From the NCBI GenBank assembly GCA_007922305.1, contig ML677366.1, positions 10,223,433-10,287,432 of the forward strand: a DNA stretch of 64,000 nt, read 5' to 3'. This DNA comes from Dermatemys mawii (taxonomy: Eukaryota > Chordata > Testudines > Dermatemydidae). Of the stretch, positions 22,261 through 33,680 are shown in pieces. The notes under the pieces were generated by a model. The model was not told where the DNA came from. It ran no database searches and saw only the letters and a program-made list of their open reading frames with translations. Both the position numbers and the translations under genes were made by a program. How positions within the stretch are numbered: position 1 is the stretch's first letter; each line of letters starts with the position of its first letter.

Positions 22261-23070
22261 CAGTGGTTTTCAAATTTTTTTTCTGATGACTCACTTGCAG
22301 AAAATTGTTGACGCCAGTGACCCAATGGAGCTCGGGATGAGGGGTTTGGGTATGGGAGGGGCTCAGGGCTGGAGCAAAGGGTTGGGATGAGGAGTGGGTG
22401 GGGGCGGGAGAGCTGCAGGGTGGCCTAGGAATGATAGGTTCAGTGTGTGGGAGGGGGCTCTGGGCTGGGGTGCAGGAGGAGTTAAGGTCTCTGGACTAGG
22501 GGTGCAGGCTCTGGGGTGGGGCCGGGGATGAGGGGTTTCAGGTGCAGGAGGGGGCTCGAGGTGTGCGAGGGGGGGGTCAGGACTCTGGCCTGGGGTTGCA
22601 GACTCTGGGGTGAGGCAGGGATGAGGGGTTTGAGATGCAGGAAAGGGCTCCAGGTTTACGGGACTCAGTGCTGGGGCATATTGGGGCACATGTTTACCTC
22701 GGGTGGCTCCCAGTCAGCGGTGCAGTGTGGGTGCTAAGGCAGGCTTCCTGCATTTCCTGGCACCATGGACCGTGTTGCACCCGGAAGCAACCAGCAGGAG
22801 GTTCACCTCCTAGGCAGAGGTGCACACAAGTGGCTCCGCGCGGCTCTTGCCCACAGGCACCGCATCCCAGCTCCCATTGGCCGGGAACCATGACTCCCCT
22901 GCCTAGGAGTCAGACCTGCTGCTGGCCACTTCCAGGGCTGAGCGCAGTGTCGGAACAGGTAAGAATTAGCCTGCCTTAGCTAGGCAGCACTGCTGACACG
23001 ACTTTTAACTGCCCAGAGCTGCCGCAACCCAGTGCCTTACAGTTTGAAGGCCTCAGTTTGAAAACCACCG
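22261..23070. mobile_element. 810-bp non-autonomous hAT-type element
   Basis: The left end is CAGTGGTTTTCAAA and the right end TTTGAAAACCACCG, inverted repeats with one mismatch at the tip. The flanks are ATCTAGAG (22253-22260) and TTCTAGAA (23071-23078), an 8-bp target duplication matching at 6 of 8. The interior is G-rich low-complexity DNA whose frames on both strands are not genes. Confidence 0.7.
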
Positions 23071-23078
23071 TTCTAGAA

Positions 23079-23390
23079 CAATGGTTCTCAACCAGGGGTA
23101 TAGATACCCTCAGAGTATGCAGAAGTCTTCCAGGGGGTACTCAGCTCATCTAGAATCAAGTTTTTCTCAACCTAGTGCTTGTGACCCCACGGGGGTTGTT
23201 GGACAGTTTTAGGGGGATCGCAAGTGCAGGGCCAACACAGAAGCTGGCAAGCAGGGAGCCCTGCGAAGCTAAGTTCCATGCTTCAGCACAGCATTTAGGC
23301 TTCAGCCCTGGGTGGCAGCACTTGGGCTTCAGACAAAGCTCACAAGTGAAAAACAGCCCCAATGTGGCCACCTTCCTTCTTCGCTGGCAT
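23079..23390. mobile_element. Nested hAT-type fragments
   Basis: CAATGGTTCTCAACCAGGGGTATAGATACCCTC...TCTTCCAGGGGGTAC (from about 23079) is the left end of a known turtle hAT-derived repeat. From about 23163, TTTTTCTCAACCTAGTGCTTGTGACCCCACGGGGG begins a second one (typical TTCTCAACCTGGGGGTCGTGACCCC). Neither right end is clear. Confidence 0.5.
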
Positions 23391-23589
23391 TAATGACATA
23401 TTGCAGCAAGGAATCAAGGCTTATATGCATAAAAAACATTTCTTGTGGTCAGCTTTAATTTTTTTGCCTTTCAATTTCATAGAATGTCCTCTTGGTGCTT
23501 TTGTTTTTTTAGGAAAAAGAATAAATAGGAGTGTCTTATTTCCCATCTCTATACTGCTTATGTTTACACACACTCGTAGCTTCACTAAA

Positions 23590-24340
23590 TAGTCCCAATC
23601 TTTTCTCTCTCCCCTCCTACAGAAGTCTTCCCATGTCTCTAATCACTTCTGTCCCCTGGCATTGAACCCTCTCTCTTTCTGATTTTTTGTTTTGTTTTGA
23701 GACAATGTGATCAGTACTCAACATAGTACTTCAGGTCAGAGCACACCATTAACTGACATGACTAAATATTATTATTATTTTTTCTCCTGTTCTTTTAGAT
23801 ATGCTAGCACCATGTTTGATTTTTTGCCATCTCTGCATAGTATTTAGTTTCCTTTGAGCTCTTCACTTTCTCCTGGATAGTTACAGTATATTTAGAATAT
23901 GTACAAGTAGTTGAAAATTATTCCTTCTACTTTACATTATTTTGATTTTGTCACCATTGAATTTCATGTGTGATCATGTGGTTAGGTCCCTCTGAACTTC
24001 CTCATAGTCTTCTCTAGTCTTGACTGACCTAAATAATTATGTCATGTAAAAATATTGCCACTTCTGTTCACTTCCATTCCCAGACCACAAATAATAATAC
24101 TGAACATTACTAGTCCTAGTATGAAAATGTGGAGCACTCCATAGTTAACCTTGTGTCAAGGCAAATATTGATCATGTTTTCCCACTTTATTTTCTCTCTC
24201 TTTACTTGTTTCTGATTATTGGAACTGAACATTACTTTGGTTATTAAGTTTCCTTAAAATGCTCTTGTGAGAGGTTTTGTCAAAAGGCTCATTTGAGAGT
24301 TCAGATGAATTAGTTTACATAATTTATCTTTATTCACTAT
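23590..24340 (-). mobile_element. Diverged CR1/L2-type LINE, antisense
   Basis: The plus strand has the reverse-strand signature of this LINE clade: ACATTACTAGTCCTAGTATGAAAATGTGGAGCACTCC (usual AGTCCCAGTACAGATCCCTGGGG) and GAGAGGTTTTGTCAAAAGGCTC, the reverse of SKAFDK-coding DNA. There is no intact frame. It is clearly older than the CR1 at 33995-37665. Confidence 0.6.
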
Positions 24341-24344
24341 TTTG

Positions 24345-24435
24345 CTGGGGTGTTGTGAAGCTAAATTCACTAGCATATAGTGCTTTGAAATCTTCACATG
24401 GAAGACCTTCTACAAGTGCAAATTGTTAGTCAATA
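24345..24435 (+). repeat. Ancient SINE-like tail
   Basis: GGGGTGTTGTGAAGCTAAATTCACTAGCATATAGTGCTTTGAAATC and CTACAAGTGCAAATTGTTAG resemble the common tail 'GGGTTGTTGTGAGGCTTAAT...AAAGCGCTTTGAGATCCTC...AAGTGCAAAGTATTA'. Diverged. Confidence 0.5.
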
Positions 24436-25717
24436 GGTGCAGGGAGCCATGCTGAGTCTGTATTCATTTTGAATACTCACTCTACTACTGCCACCAGCCC
24501 CCATGGAACAACAAGATAAATTCATCCTATAGACTTACACTGAAATATTATCCAGCAAGCTTTTTAAGAAGTGCCCTCAAAAGCAGTAAAAAAATCAAGT
24601 ATATGCAACTGAGCACATGAAAGCTGCTATGTCTTTCATAAATATTCTAATTATTGTATTCAATTTGCTTATACAATCGAAGTGAAAATAAACAGCCAGT
24701 TTGCATGCCACTAAGCTTTGTGAACATATGTTTAAGTTAGGATGTTTTCAACTACGACTAACCACTATTCGACATTTAGAACAATTCTTATAACTACTGG
24801 CTGAAAAGACCAACAAGTGACACAGGGGACAATGCATTAGGTCCATCTAAACTGGTTCCAAGCAAGGATAAGTTACACTTGTACAAACAGCGGCTTTGCC
24901 TGCCAACAATAGTTGTGTATTGATGTAGATACATGGGTGTCTGGCCACCAAATAGCTACAATCACCCTTAAGTTTATATATAATCTCGAATTTGATCCAA
25001 TAAATGGTAGTGACACAAACAACATGATGCCAGGAGAGAGCGGTGTAACAGAAAAGGCAACCAACAGGAGGCTGTGGGTGTATCCTCCTTGCACCCTTCT
25101 GTTATTTCCTTTCTCTGCTATAACCCATCTCTTCTGGCCCTCTGCATACAAGCTGTACCAACTGGAGTATAATCACCTCTCTGGAAGGGAAAGGGAAAAA
25201 GCAGGGCAATTAAGTCATGATTGTCTATCTATTGGCTGCAATAATTAAAGAGAACAATGGGTATATTAAAATGCATTAGATATGAAACAAGTCTCGTCAG
25301 ATATACAGACTTTTTGTATCACTGCTTACAGAACCTCACCCAAGTATAAATCATTATCATTAAAAGCAAGCAATTTTAGAGACAAAAAGCTTTGCATACT
25401 CACATTTCAGTGGCTTGCTTTTAGTTACTTATCTGGAAACACCTCCTTCTGATAAGTAATCCTAATCAAAAGGATTATGAAAATACTTTACAAAGTAGTC
25501 CTTTGTTTGCATTCAAGTTTATCAGTTTATCCTTGAGCTTTCAAATTCAATTCCTCTTACATGTGCTCACTTTGTTTTAAATATTTAGAAGGAAATCTGA
25601 GCCTCATTCACTTCAATAGGATCACGACTTTATCTCTAGAATGTTGGCTGCTTAAATCATTTAATTTTTCTTGCAGAACACGTTGATGCCAAAATGAAGC
25701 ATTCATTTGGATGATCT

Positions 25718-25945
25718 TGCAGCCATACCTCCCGGTGCTGTGATCTCTTATCTCAGAAGCTAAACAGGGCCAAACCCCGACATATGGTCATTAAAGACTT
25801 CATGGGACTTTTTTCAACTGCCAGAGTTTAAGTGTTTGAGCCAAATTCCAACTCTCACAATTACATTTTGTCTTCCTAAATTTTTCCTGCAGTTTCAATT
25901 GCAAGTGCTTGTTCTCTGTTATTATATAACCTTTAGAAAAGCACT
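25718..25945 (+). repeat. 5S rRNA-derived SINE with Deu-like core (SINE3/AmnSINE type)
   Basis: The head GCAGCCATACCTCCCGGTGCTGTGATCTC...CTCAGAAGCTAAACAGGG (about 25719-25770) is 5S rRNA-like (compare GCGGCCATACCACCC...TCGGAAGCTAAGCAGGG). It is followed by ATGGTCATTAAAGACTTCATGGGACTTTT and AGCCAAATTCCAACTCTCACAATTACATTTTG...TTTCAATTGCAAGTGCTTGTTCTCTG, the body and tail of this SINE superfamily. The middle of the usual element, including the 3' half of the 5S part, is missing. It is an old SINE, not a 5S rRNA gene. Confidence 0.8.
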
Positions 25946-26002
25946 ATGGAATCCTTCAGCTAGAAAAGGTGTCAAATGGTGAGAAATTGAAATCATGTAA
26001 CA

Positions 26003-26310
26003 CAAGGATAGGCAACCTCTGGCATGGGTGCCAAAGGCAGCACGCGAGCTGATTTTCAGTGGCACTCACACTGCCCAGTCCTGGCCACCAGTCGAGGGAT
26101 GCCGCATTTTAATTTAATTTTAAATTAAGATTCTTAAACAATTTTAAAACCTTATTTACTTTTCATTCAACAATAGTTTAGTTATATATTATAGACTTAT
26201 AGAAAGAGATCTTCTAAAAATGTTAAAATGTATTACTGGCACGTGAAACCTTAAATTAGAGTGAATAAATGAAGACTCGGCACACCACTTCTGAAAGGTT
26301 GCTGACCCTG
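26003..26310 (-). mobile_element. 308-bp hAT-type MITE, short form of the 28603 family
   Basis: The left end, ATAGGCAACCTCTGGCATGGGTGCCAAAGGCAGCACGCGAGCTGATTTTCAGTGGCAC, is the reverse of the right end of 28603-30186. The right end, CGGCACACCACTTCTGAAAGGTTGCTGACCCTG, is the reverse of its left end. The large GC-rich centre is absent. No target duplication is left. Confidence 0.75.
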
Positions 26311-28594
26311 AAAGTCTTTCGATTTGGTCTGTTCCTCTCTTACCATCACTTTACTCTAAATTAGGCAGTACATTAAATGCTAACTGCTTCACAAAAGACA
26401 ACTCTTGCATGCTGTAATGCTTGAATAAAAACAGATTAATAGAAACGGACTTCCTTTTATTCATGTTATCTGAAGGAAATCTATGTCTCTGCAGAAGAAT
26501 GTGATAATATAAAAAGGCTAGGGGCAAACACTGAACTTAACAACATATTTATTTTGCAAAGTTTGTTGTAAAATTTGTTTTTATTTTTATTTTTCTTGAA
26601 CAGAGATCCCGGGGTACTTTAAGCCCTGGACTCTTGCTTTTTTTTAAAAAATAACCTGTCGCATATACAATGAGTTGCAATAATGAGTACATGATATGCA
26701 TACTACTTTGTCTGCAGTCCTGACCGCGGAGAGGAAGGAGGAAGCCCTAGCTACTTGGAGACTCTTTACACAATCTGAAGAGCTTGTTTTTCTTTTCACA
26801 TAGAAGCAGACTAACTCTGGGTAGTAACTAAAGAATCAAATACTACAGTCATCTTAAAATAGTACCTGGTAGTGAAAGTTAGTGGAAAAAAATTGCACCT
26901 GCTTCCAACTTGTGGAGCTATTACTTTCACTTCTATATTATCGTTTAAAACAGAAGAAATGCTATATATACACAATTTCTCACCAATACTTTCCACCGTT
27001 TCTGCCACGCAAAGCAAGGCACAGGACAACATGCCTCATAGCTGTACTAGTGGGAAGCAGAAAGTCTTATTTATTTCACATTGTTTTTCTAGCATCGGGG
27101 CTCACAGCAAGCTGCACATTCACACAGTACCCTCACTACGCAAATACCATACAGAGAGAGCCACCAAAGTTGCTGGGGCACCTGCGGAGTAAGAGTGGGC
27201 AGCCTCCTCCTTTTCCTGCTCTTTACTCTTGCCTCCCAGTTCCTGTCTGCGTGGAGCTCAACAGAGGATGTGTCTGGTAAGGCTGCACAACAGAGGGGAA
27301 AGAACAGACTAAGAGGAAGTACCAAGGGGAAGGTGGAATTGCTCAGAGGACTCAGGGGCTATTGGCCAAGCTAAGAGTGAGTGGGACAGGAACTACTGGA
27401 GGGAGCTACGGAGAGGTCAGGAGTTGTTAGGGAAACAGAACGTGAGTGGGGATGATGGGGGATTTTTATAGATTGAATGAAGCGCAGGAGCCAATAGAAA
27501 GACAGGGTGGGAACTGGAACTGATGCATGGAGGGGGTTAATGGGGCTAACTCCTCCAGGTTCACACCAATAACTCCCTCCAGCTCCTTCCTGCATAGCAA
27601 CTGCATTTCCTTTAGCCTTTCATTTACCTGCCATGATGCCAACCCTGACCTTTAATTCTGAGGGCTGCCAGGAATAAGGACCTGCCTTCTCACAATTGCT
27701 CAAGGGAACCAACCCTGTGAGGAAAATCAGTTATTTCTTTCTACTGGAGGTCAAATAAGTTGTCTTTCATCAGCCCTAACTGCACAAAGCTTAAAAAAGA
27801 AGAAGTTTGTGCCTAAATGCAAGTTGTTTTGTACTATGCAAATTAACTCATTAAATAAGATGTCACATGGAACTCCATGAAACTTGGTATCTATGAACTC
27901 TAGCAAGAGAAATCTGTAAAACATCTCTAAAAATTATCAGAAGATGCACAAATGATGCAAGGAAGATGGAAATACGTTTAAAATATAAAGTAGGGAGATG
28001 AAACAAGGATATACAAGTCTGAAAAGGAAAAAAGGCTTACTTAGGCAACACATGTTTTAGCCATACAATAGCCTTGGTGTCAACAGTGTGATCCTGTCAT
28101 ATGTTTTTGTTAAGCAAGATTCTCAACCGTAAATATTTACAGGACCTCTGTGATCAGCATCATACATCAGGAATGGTATTATGCAACTGCTAGTTACAAT
28201 GTAACCTTGCCGTGAAGAGGTCAAAAACTTGCACTAAGCAAACTGCTCTGCTGCCCAGTTTTCCTTATCCCAAAATGCTTCATTTCCCAACATCCAGGCA
28301 GCAGGGTCTAGGAAAGAGAGTGCATTATAAAGAGCAAGGAACTAAGTATTTAATCCTATAACTCCACTCAGACTCGTAAGTTTAAACACCGCTTCACATC
28401 TAAGATCTGAACTTCTGTTTCTTAACATTATTTTCTGTCAGTCAGAGAGAGAAGCTGTAATTTTACAGAAAGTAAACAGCACTTTCCTTTCGCCCACATG
28501 AGGATGACAAAGGAAGGATGGTGGAAGAAAAAAAAAAAAGCTAAATTTTGCAGGATATTCAATCCAAACTATTTATGGTTTTAACGGTTAAACA
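26311..28594. other. Unassigned intronic DNA
   Basis: Mostly unique sequence. Overlapping frames of up to 132 codons at 26811-27325 lie on both strands, with no recognisable domain, splice context or codon bias. Nothing was assigned. Confidence 0.55.
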
Positions 28595-28602
28595 GTTTAA
28601 CC

Positions 28603-30186
28603 CAGGGGTCGGCAACCTTTCAGAAGTGATGTGCCGAGTCTTCATTTATTCACTCTAATTTAAGGTCTTGCGTGCCAGTAATACATTTTAACATTTTTTA
28701 GAAGGTCTCTTTCTATAAGTCTATATAACTAAACTATTGTCATATTGTAAAATAAGGTTTTCAGAATGTTTAAGAAGCCTCATTTAAAATTAAATTAAAA
28801 TGCTGATCTTACGCCGCTGGCCCACTCAGCCAGCTGCCAGCCTGGGGTTCCGTTCACCTAGGCCAGCAGCGGGCTGAGTGGGGCTTGCTGCCAGGACCCC
28901 GGCTGGCAAGGGGCCAGCAGCCATAACCCTAGACCGGCAGTGGGCTGAGCAGCTCAGGGATCCCAGCTACCAGACCCACTCAGCCCGCTGCCGGTCTGGG
29001 GTCCCTGCCCTGCCCACATAGAGTGGGTACTACCTTCTCCCTGGTTCTGGCCCATTCTCTTCCTCTCTCTCTGCACTGAGCTGAGGGTGGGAGTGCACTG
29101 AGCCCAGGGCTGGGGGTGAAGGAGCAGGCCGAGGGGTGGGGTATAGGGTCTGGCCAGGAGCTAAAATGAGGGAGGGGGCTCAGGGTTGGGGCAGGAGGTT
29201 TGGGTGAGGAGCGCTTACCTGGGCAGCTCCCATTTGCTGCGAGGGGTGCAGCTGGAAATGGGGGGGTGCACGAGCTCCCATTTGGTGCTCAGGGTGGGGG
29301 TGGGGATGTGGGGTGCAAGAGTCAGGATGTGGGGGGTGCACTGGGGTGTGGGTGGACCAGGTATGTGTGGGGGTGCTAGAGTCCAGGCAGGAGTCAGGGC
29401 AGAAGACTGGGGGCATGTGAGGGGGTGCAGGTGTGGGGGGCTTGGGTATGTATGCGGGTGCCAGAGTCAGGGCTGGGGTCGTGGCAGGGAGTGAAGGAGT
29501 CAAGCAGCGGGTTGGGTGTGTGAGGGGGGTACACAGGTCAGAGCAGGGGCCTGGAGGGTGTGCAGGGGTGAAGGGCAAGGGCCTGCGGGGGTGCTGGGCT
29601 GCAGGGCTCAGGTCAGAGGGCTGGGTGTGTGTGCACGGGGGGATCAGGGCAGTGGGGGGATATGCCCTGATTCCACCCCCTTCCCCAAGGTCCTGCCCTC
29701 GCTTCTTCCCAGCCTCAGCCAGCCCGGAGCAGGAAGCACGCTGCTGCTCCGTTTGTCCCCTTCCTCCTTCTCTCCCTCTCTCCCTCCCTCCCTGCCACCT
29801 GGTCAGCTGATTGGCTGGAAGGGACTGAGAGGAGAGGAGGAGGAGGAGGGGCAGGAACCCAGCATGCTGCAGGAAGAGGCAGGGGAGCCGGCAGGACCAA
29901 GCTTCTGCCCGCGGGGGCAGGAGGCAGAAGCTTTGTCCTGCCAGCTCCGCTGCCTCTTCCTGTAGCGTGGTGGGTTCCTGCCCTTCCTCCTCTTGTCTCA
30001 GTCCCTGCCAGCCGATCAGCTGACCAGCCAGCAGGGAGGGACAGAGAGAAGGAGAAAGGGGACAAATGGAGGGCGGAGAAGAGCCACCAGGCTGGGCAGG
30101 ATTTTTAATGGCATGCTATAGCCGTGCCATTAAAAATCGGCTTGCATGCCATCTTTGGCACGTGTGCCATAGGTTGCCGACCCCTG
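28603..30186 (+). mobile_element. 1584-bp non-autonomous hAT-type element
   Basis: The termini CAGGGGTCGGCAACCT and AGGTTGCCGACCCCTG are perfect 16-bp inverted repeats. The flanks are identical 8-bp duplications GTTTAACC (28595-28602 and 30187-30194). The first ~200 bp and last ~100 bp are AT-rich and shared with the short copy at 26003-26310. The 1.2-kb interior is GC-rich, largely low-complexity, with a long imperfect palindrome at about 29795-30035. No transposase frame is present, so movement would need a transposase in trans. Frames of up to 149 codons inside are compositional artefacts. Confidence 0.92.
29795..30035. repeat. Long imperfect GC-rich palindrome inside the hAT element
   Basis: The left arm reads GGTCAGCTGATTGGCTGGAAGGGACTGAGAGGAGAGGAGG...GGGCAGGAACCCAGCATGC...GCAGGAAGAGGCAGGGGAGCCGGCAGGACCAAGCTTCTGCC. 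The right arm, reversed, gives nearly the same order with scattered mismatches. The arms are about 115 bp, with the centre near 29915. Confidence 0.75.
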
Positions 30187-30289
30187 GTTTAACCATTAAA
30201 GAGTTTAACTGTTAAACAGTTTAACCGTTAAACAGTGTAAACCTTCATGGACTGTAATCAAGTCACCTTTTAACCTGCTCTTTATTAAG

Positions 30290-30840
30290 AAATAAATTGA
30301 GCTCTGAGTCTGTAACCATAAAACATGTGTTCTAATTCTTTATAGTCATTCTTGTGGCTCTTCTGACTTCAATTTATCAACATCCTTCTTGAATTCTGGA
30401 CACCAGAATTGAACACAATATTCCCACAGAGGTCGCACCAATGCCAAATAACCCAGAATCATAGAAATGTAGGGTTGGAAGGAACCTTGAAAAGTCATTT
30501 AGTCCAATCTTCTGCACTGGGGCAGAACCAAGTAAACCTCTCTACTGCTACTCAAGATTCCCATGTTAGTTTTTTTGGGCACAGCATCGCTCTGGGAGCT
30601 CATGCTCAGATAATCATCCACCGCCAGTCCCAAATCTTTTTGAGAGTCACTGCTTTCCATCCTGTAAATATGGCCTACATTTTTGATGATAAACATATAC
30701 CCTTACACTGCTTTATTAAAATGCATATTGTCTGCTTGGCATTGTTTGTAAGGCATGTTATTCGGATCATAAGTCATTACTGTATAATGTCTCCTTCTAG
30801 ATTTCAGCTATTGGACAATAAGAATAGCACCCCAGGACTA
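30290..30840 (-). mobile_element. CR1/L2-type LINE RT C-terminal region, antisense, with inner CR1 tail
   Basis: The minus-strand frame 30499-30696 contains SSDSQKDLGLAVDDYLSMSSQSDAVPKK, equivalent to the SSEKDLGV-VDDKLSMSQQCA-VAKKA segment after the RT domain. The part at 30290-30450 continues the same LINE. About 30455-30535 reads CAGAATCATAGAAATGTAGGGTTGGAAGGAACCTTGAAAAG, the reverse of a CR1 3' terminus, apparently inserted into it. Dead copies. Confidence 0.75.
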
Positions 30841-30869
30841 ACAAGTAATTATGAAGGCCAGCTCTAACT

Positions 30870-30990
30870 AAATGATTTCTCAGGAAGGATGGTCTTGCCA
30901 CTGGGCTGGAAATCAGGAGACATGGCTTGTGGGACAAAATGCAACACATAAATTCATCCTTAAGTCAATTCTCACTTCAGCTTCATAGCC
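30870..30990 (+). repeat. Possible MIR fragment
   Basis: GATGGTCTTGCCACTGGGCTGGAAATCAGGAGACATGGCTTGTGGGAC resembles the MIR head 'AGTGGTTAGAGCACTGGACTGGGAATCAGGAGACCTGGGTTCTA', with the B-box part decayed. Confidence 0.45.
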
Positions 30991-31237
30991 AAACTTTAAG
31001 GCTGGGATATCAATCAAAAACAAGTGGCAACCCTACTCAGGAACAAGCTGCCCTGCTGTCTCAAAGCCAATCACAAGCAACCCCTTCCAGCTCCATGCTA
31101 GTATAACGCAACCAGGAAGTGATTTCAAGAGAACTTTATGCAAATCAAGCATCATAAGGGCAAAACAAGCATCATAATGGGGAAATGGGCTGTCAATTGG
31201 AAAAGCATCTTAAGTGGTGTCCGACATAAGTAAGGCG

Positions 31238-31823
31238 CAGGGGTGAAAGTAACTTAAAGGACTTGCTGGTACTCTGGAGTCCTGAGAAGGGGCAGGGCCT
31301 TAACCGGAAGAGGCGGGGCCTCTACCAGAAGAGGCGGAAACTTTATATCCCCAGGCCCTTTACATCATGATTTAAAGGGCCCAGGGCAGGGATGTGGTAC
31401 CAGCAGCTGGGAGCCTCGGGCCCTTAAAAGCACCCACTGAGCTCCCAGCTGGAGCCCGCTGCTACCCCAAGGCTCCAGGATGATTTAAAGGGCCCGAGGT
31501 GGTAGCGGCTGCTGGAGCCCCAGACCCTTTAAATCGTCCCCAGAGCCCTAGGGAGCTATTTAAAGGGCCCCTAGGGAAATATTTAAAGGGCCTGAGGCTC
31601 TGGCCGCCACTACTTCCCCAAGCCCTTTAAATAGCCACCAGAGCCCCGCCGCCACCACCCCAGGGCTCCAGAAGCAGGGCTCAGGCACTATTTAAAGGGT
31701 CTGGGGCTCCCGCTACCTCTACCGTGATGGGCCCTTTAAATCGTCCCCGGAGCCCTGGGATAGCGGCAGTAGGGCTCCAGTGGTGATTTAAAGGGCCCGG
31801 AGCAGCTCTTATTTGCACCTCTG
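31238..31823. mobile_element. 586-bp hAT-like MITE with repeated TTTAAAGGGCC motif
   Basis: The left end CAGGGGTGAAAGTAA and right end TTATTTGCACCTCTG match as inverted repeats at 12 of 15 positions. The flanking octamers GTAAGGCG and ATCAGGCA match at only 5 of 8, so the target duplication is eroded or the ends are slightly off. The interior holds about nine copies of TTTAAAGGG or CCCTTTAAA in both orientations. Confidence 0.6.
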
Positions 31824-31981
31824 ATCAGGCATCATAAGTCTGAGGACTCCCTGTATAAAACTAAAATCTCACATAAGAAAGGGGAGTCTTTCCAAGAGTC
31901 ACAGAAGGCCAGGGCAAATGTCCAAGGTGTAGCAAGAAGGCCACAGTAGCTTGGAAGTGGGGCAGGCTGATGACTCAAAAG

Positions 31982-32783
31982 CAGGGGTCTCAAACTCAAT
32001 TTAGCTTAGGGCCAGTGCCAGTCTTCAAATCCTTCCTGCAGACCAATAATATCACTCATGATGCCCAGAACCCACCACCCAAAACTCTGCCCCCCAAAAA
32101 TCTCCACCCCCACTTGCCTAAGGCTCTGGGAGGGAGTTTGGATGGGAGAGGAGGTCTGGAGTAGGAGATTGGGGTGTAGGCTCTGGGAGGGAGTTTGGGT
32201 GCAGTATGGGTGAGAGGTTGGGCTCTGGGAGGGAGTTTGGGTTCAAGAGGAGTCTGGAGTGCAGGTTCTGGGATGGAGTTTGTGTGCTGGGTGCAGGCTC
32301 TAGGCTAGGACAGGAGTGCAGGAGGAGAGGGTGGGGTTGCAGGCTCTGGGAGGGAGTTTGGGGGCCGGGAGGTGGTGGGTGGGAAGGGGGAGTGGGTGCG
32401 TGCTCCTGGAGGGGTTGTGGGGTGCGACGCTCACCTGGGACTCCAAGGCGGGGCAGGCCAGATAGCCTCCACGTGCTGCTGCCCCCAGGCACTGCCCCCG
32501 CAGATTCCCATTGGCCGCAGGGGTGCTCGGGGTGGGGGCAGTGCGTGGAGGGCCGCAGGGAGGGACCAGCAGACATATGGAGCGAGCAGACAGACACCAC
32601 TCAGCTCCGCTGCACTGAGCTGCGAGGGCCCCGAGCCATTGTAAATCACCGGCAGGAGCGCCCGGGGGCAGCATGTAGGGCCAAGGGAGAGACCTGCCCC
32701 CAAAACTGCTGGAGTCCTGCAGGCCACACTGGGGAGGTTCATGGGCCGCAGATGGCCCGCAGGCCGCGAGTTTGAGACCCCTG
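31982..32783. mobile_element. 802-bp non-autonomous hAT-type element
   Basis: The ends CAGGGGTCTCAAACTC and GAGTTTGAGACCCCTG are perfect 16-bp inverted repeats. The flanks CTCAAAAG (31974-31981) and CTCAAGAG (32784-32791) form an 8-bp target duplication with one change. The interior is G-rich with degenerate repeats of GGCTCTGGGAGGGAGTTTGGG. Frames inside (up to 217 codons, both strands) are artefacts of composition. No transposase. Confidence 0.9.
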
Positions 32784-33680
32784 CTCAAGAGGGATTCTGG
32801 AGCCATGCCAGAGCTCTTGACCGGGGAGGTGCAGAGAGGCAAAAATTGATGAAATTGAGCAAATATTCTACTGTCGGCATGTGTTGCAGAGTGCAGGGAT
32901 GGAGAGAGGGCAATATGGAGATGAAGAGAGCTCCAAAACTGCCTACTAAGCATGTCATAGCTTCATTCAGAATTATAACCAGCAGTGACCAAAGTGCATG
33001 CAAGAGGCCAAATAAGTCTTATGACTATCTTCTCCCTGTAGTTACAAAGTAAAAACAGAGCTTGACTGGTGGGAAAAATCTATTCATCTACCATTCAAAC
33101 ACACTACTTTCTTGTGCTTGTATTTATTTATTATTTAGTTCTCAATGTCAAAACTTGGGTATTGGAAGTTTAAACCTAAACCTTTAATGGACTTAGTTAC
33201 CATTCTAACCTCCCATGTTTTGCTTATGCATATAAGAACTATCCCGACTCCAGCTGTCCATATCTACACTGCTAGATATAGACAAGAGCCAACAAGTTTT
33301 TATATGTTTTTTTCTTAATGTTTTGAAGTGTTTTGGATACAGATCAACTTTCCTTGCTCAATGTTTATTCAAATGACTGGTCTTGAAATAGGAATTGCAT
33401 GAACTTTAATAAACAGATTAGGAAGTAATCTGGTTTCACTGCAGATTCTGTACCTAGCAGAAAATGTTTATTCCTTCCCAAATTTGGTCTGATTAATGTC
33501 ACCGGATGGATTAACTTTCAAATAACATTATTGTGAGATGTGCAGGGTTGCATGGATCTTGTCAGGCACTAGGGACATTTAAATGCTAGAAAATGGCTGC
33601 CCCTTTCTGAATCGCTAAGAACAGACCTTGTTCGAAAGTCCAAGAAAGTCACAGGGAGTCTTTGAATCAGGGCCTTAGAG

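Noticed and set aside
25718..25770. 5S rRNA gene
   Set aside because: Only the 5' part resembles 5S rRNA; the remainder is SINE body, so it is a 5S-derived SINE.
26811..27325. Overlapping frames (up to 132 codons) on both strands
   Set aside because: No domain, no splice sites in phase, no codon bias; chance frames.
29180..30065. Several frames of 100-149 codons on both strands
   Set aside because: They lie in the GC-rich core of the hAT element at 28603-30186, with repeated low-complexity residues and no transposase motif.
32206..32953. Frames of 189 and 217 codons on opposite strands
   Set aside because: They sit mostly within the hAT element at 31982-32783 and arise from its G-rich composition; not genes.
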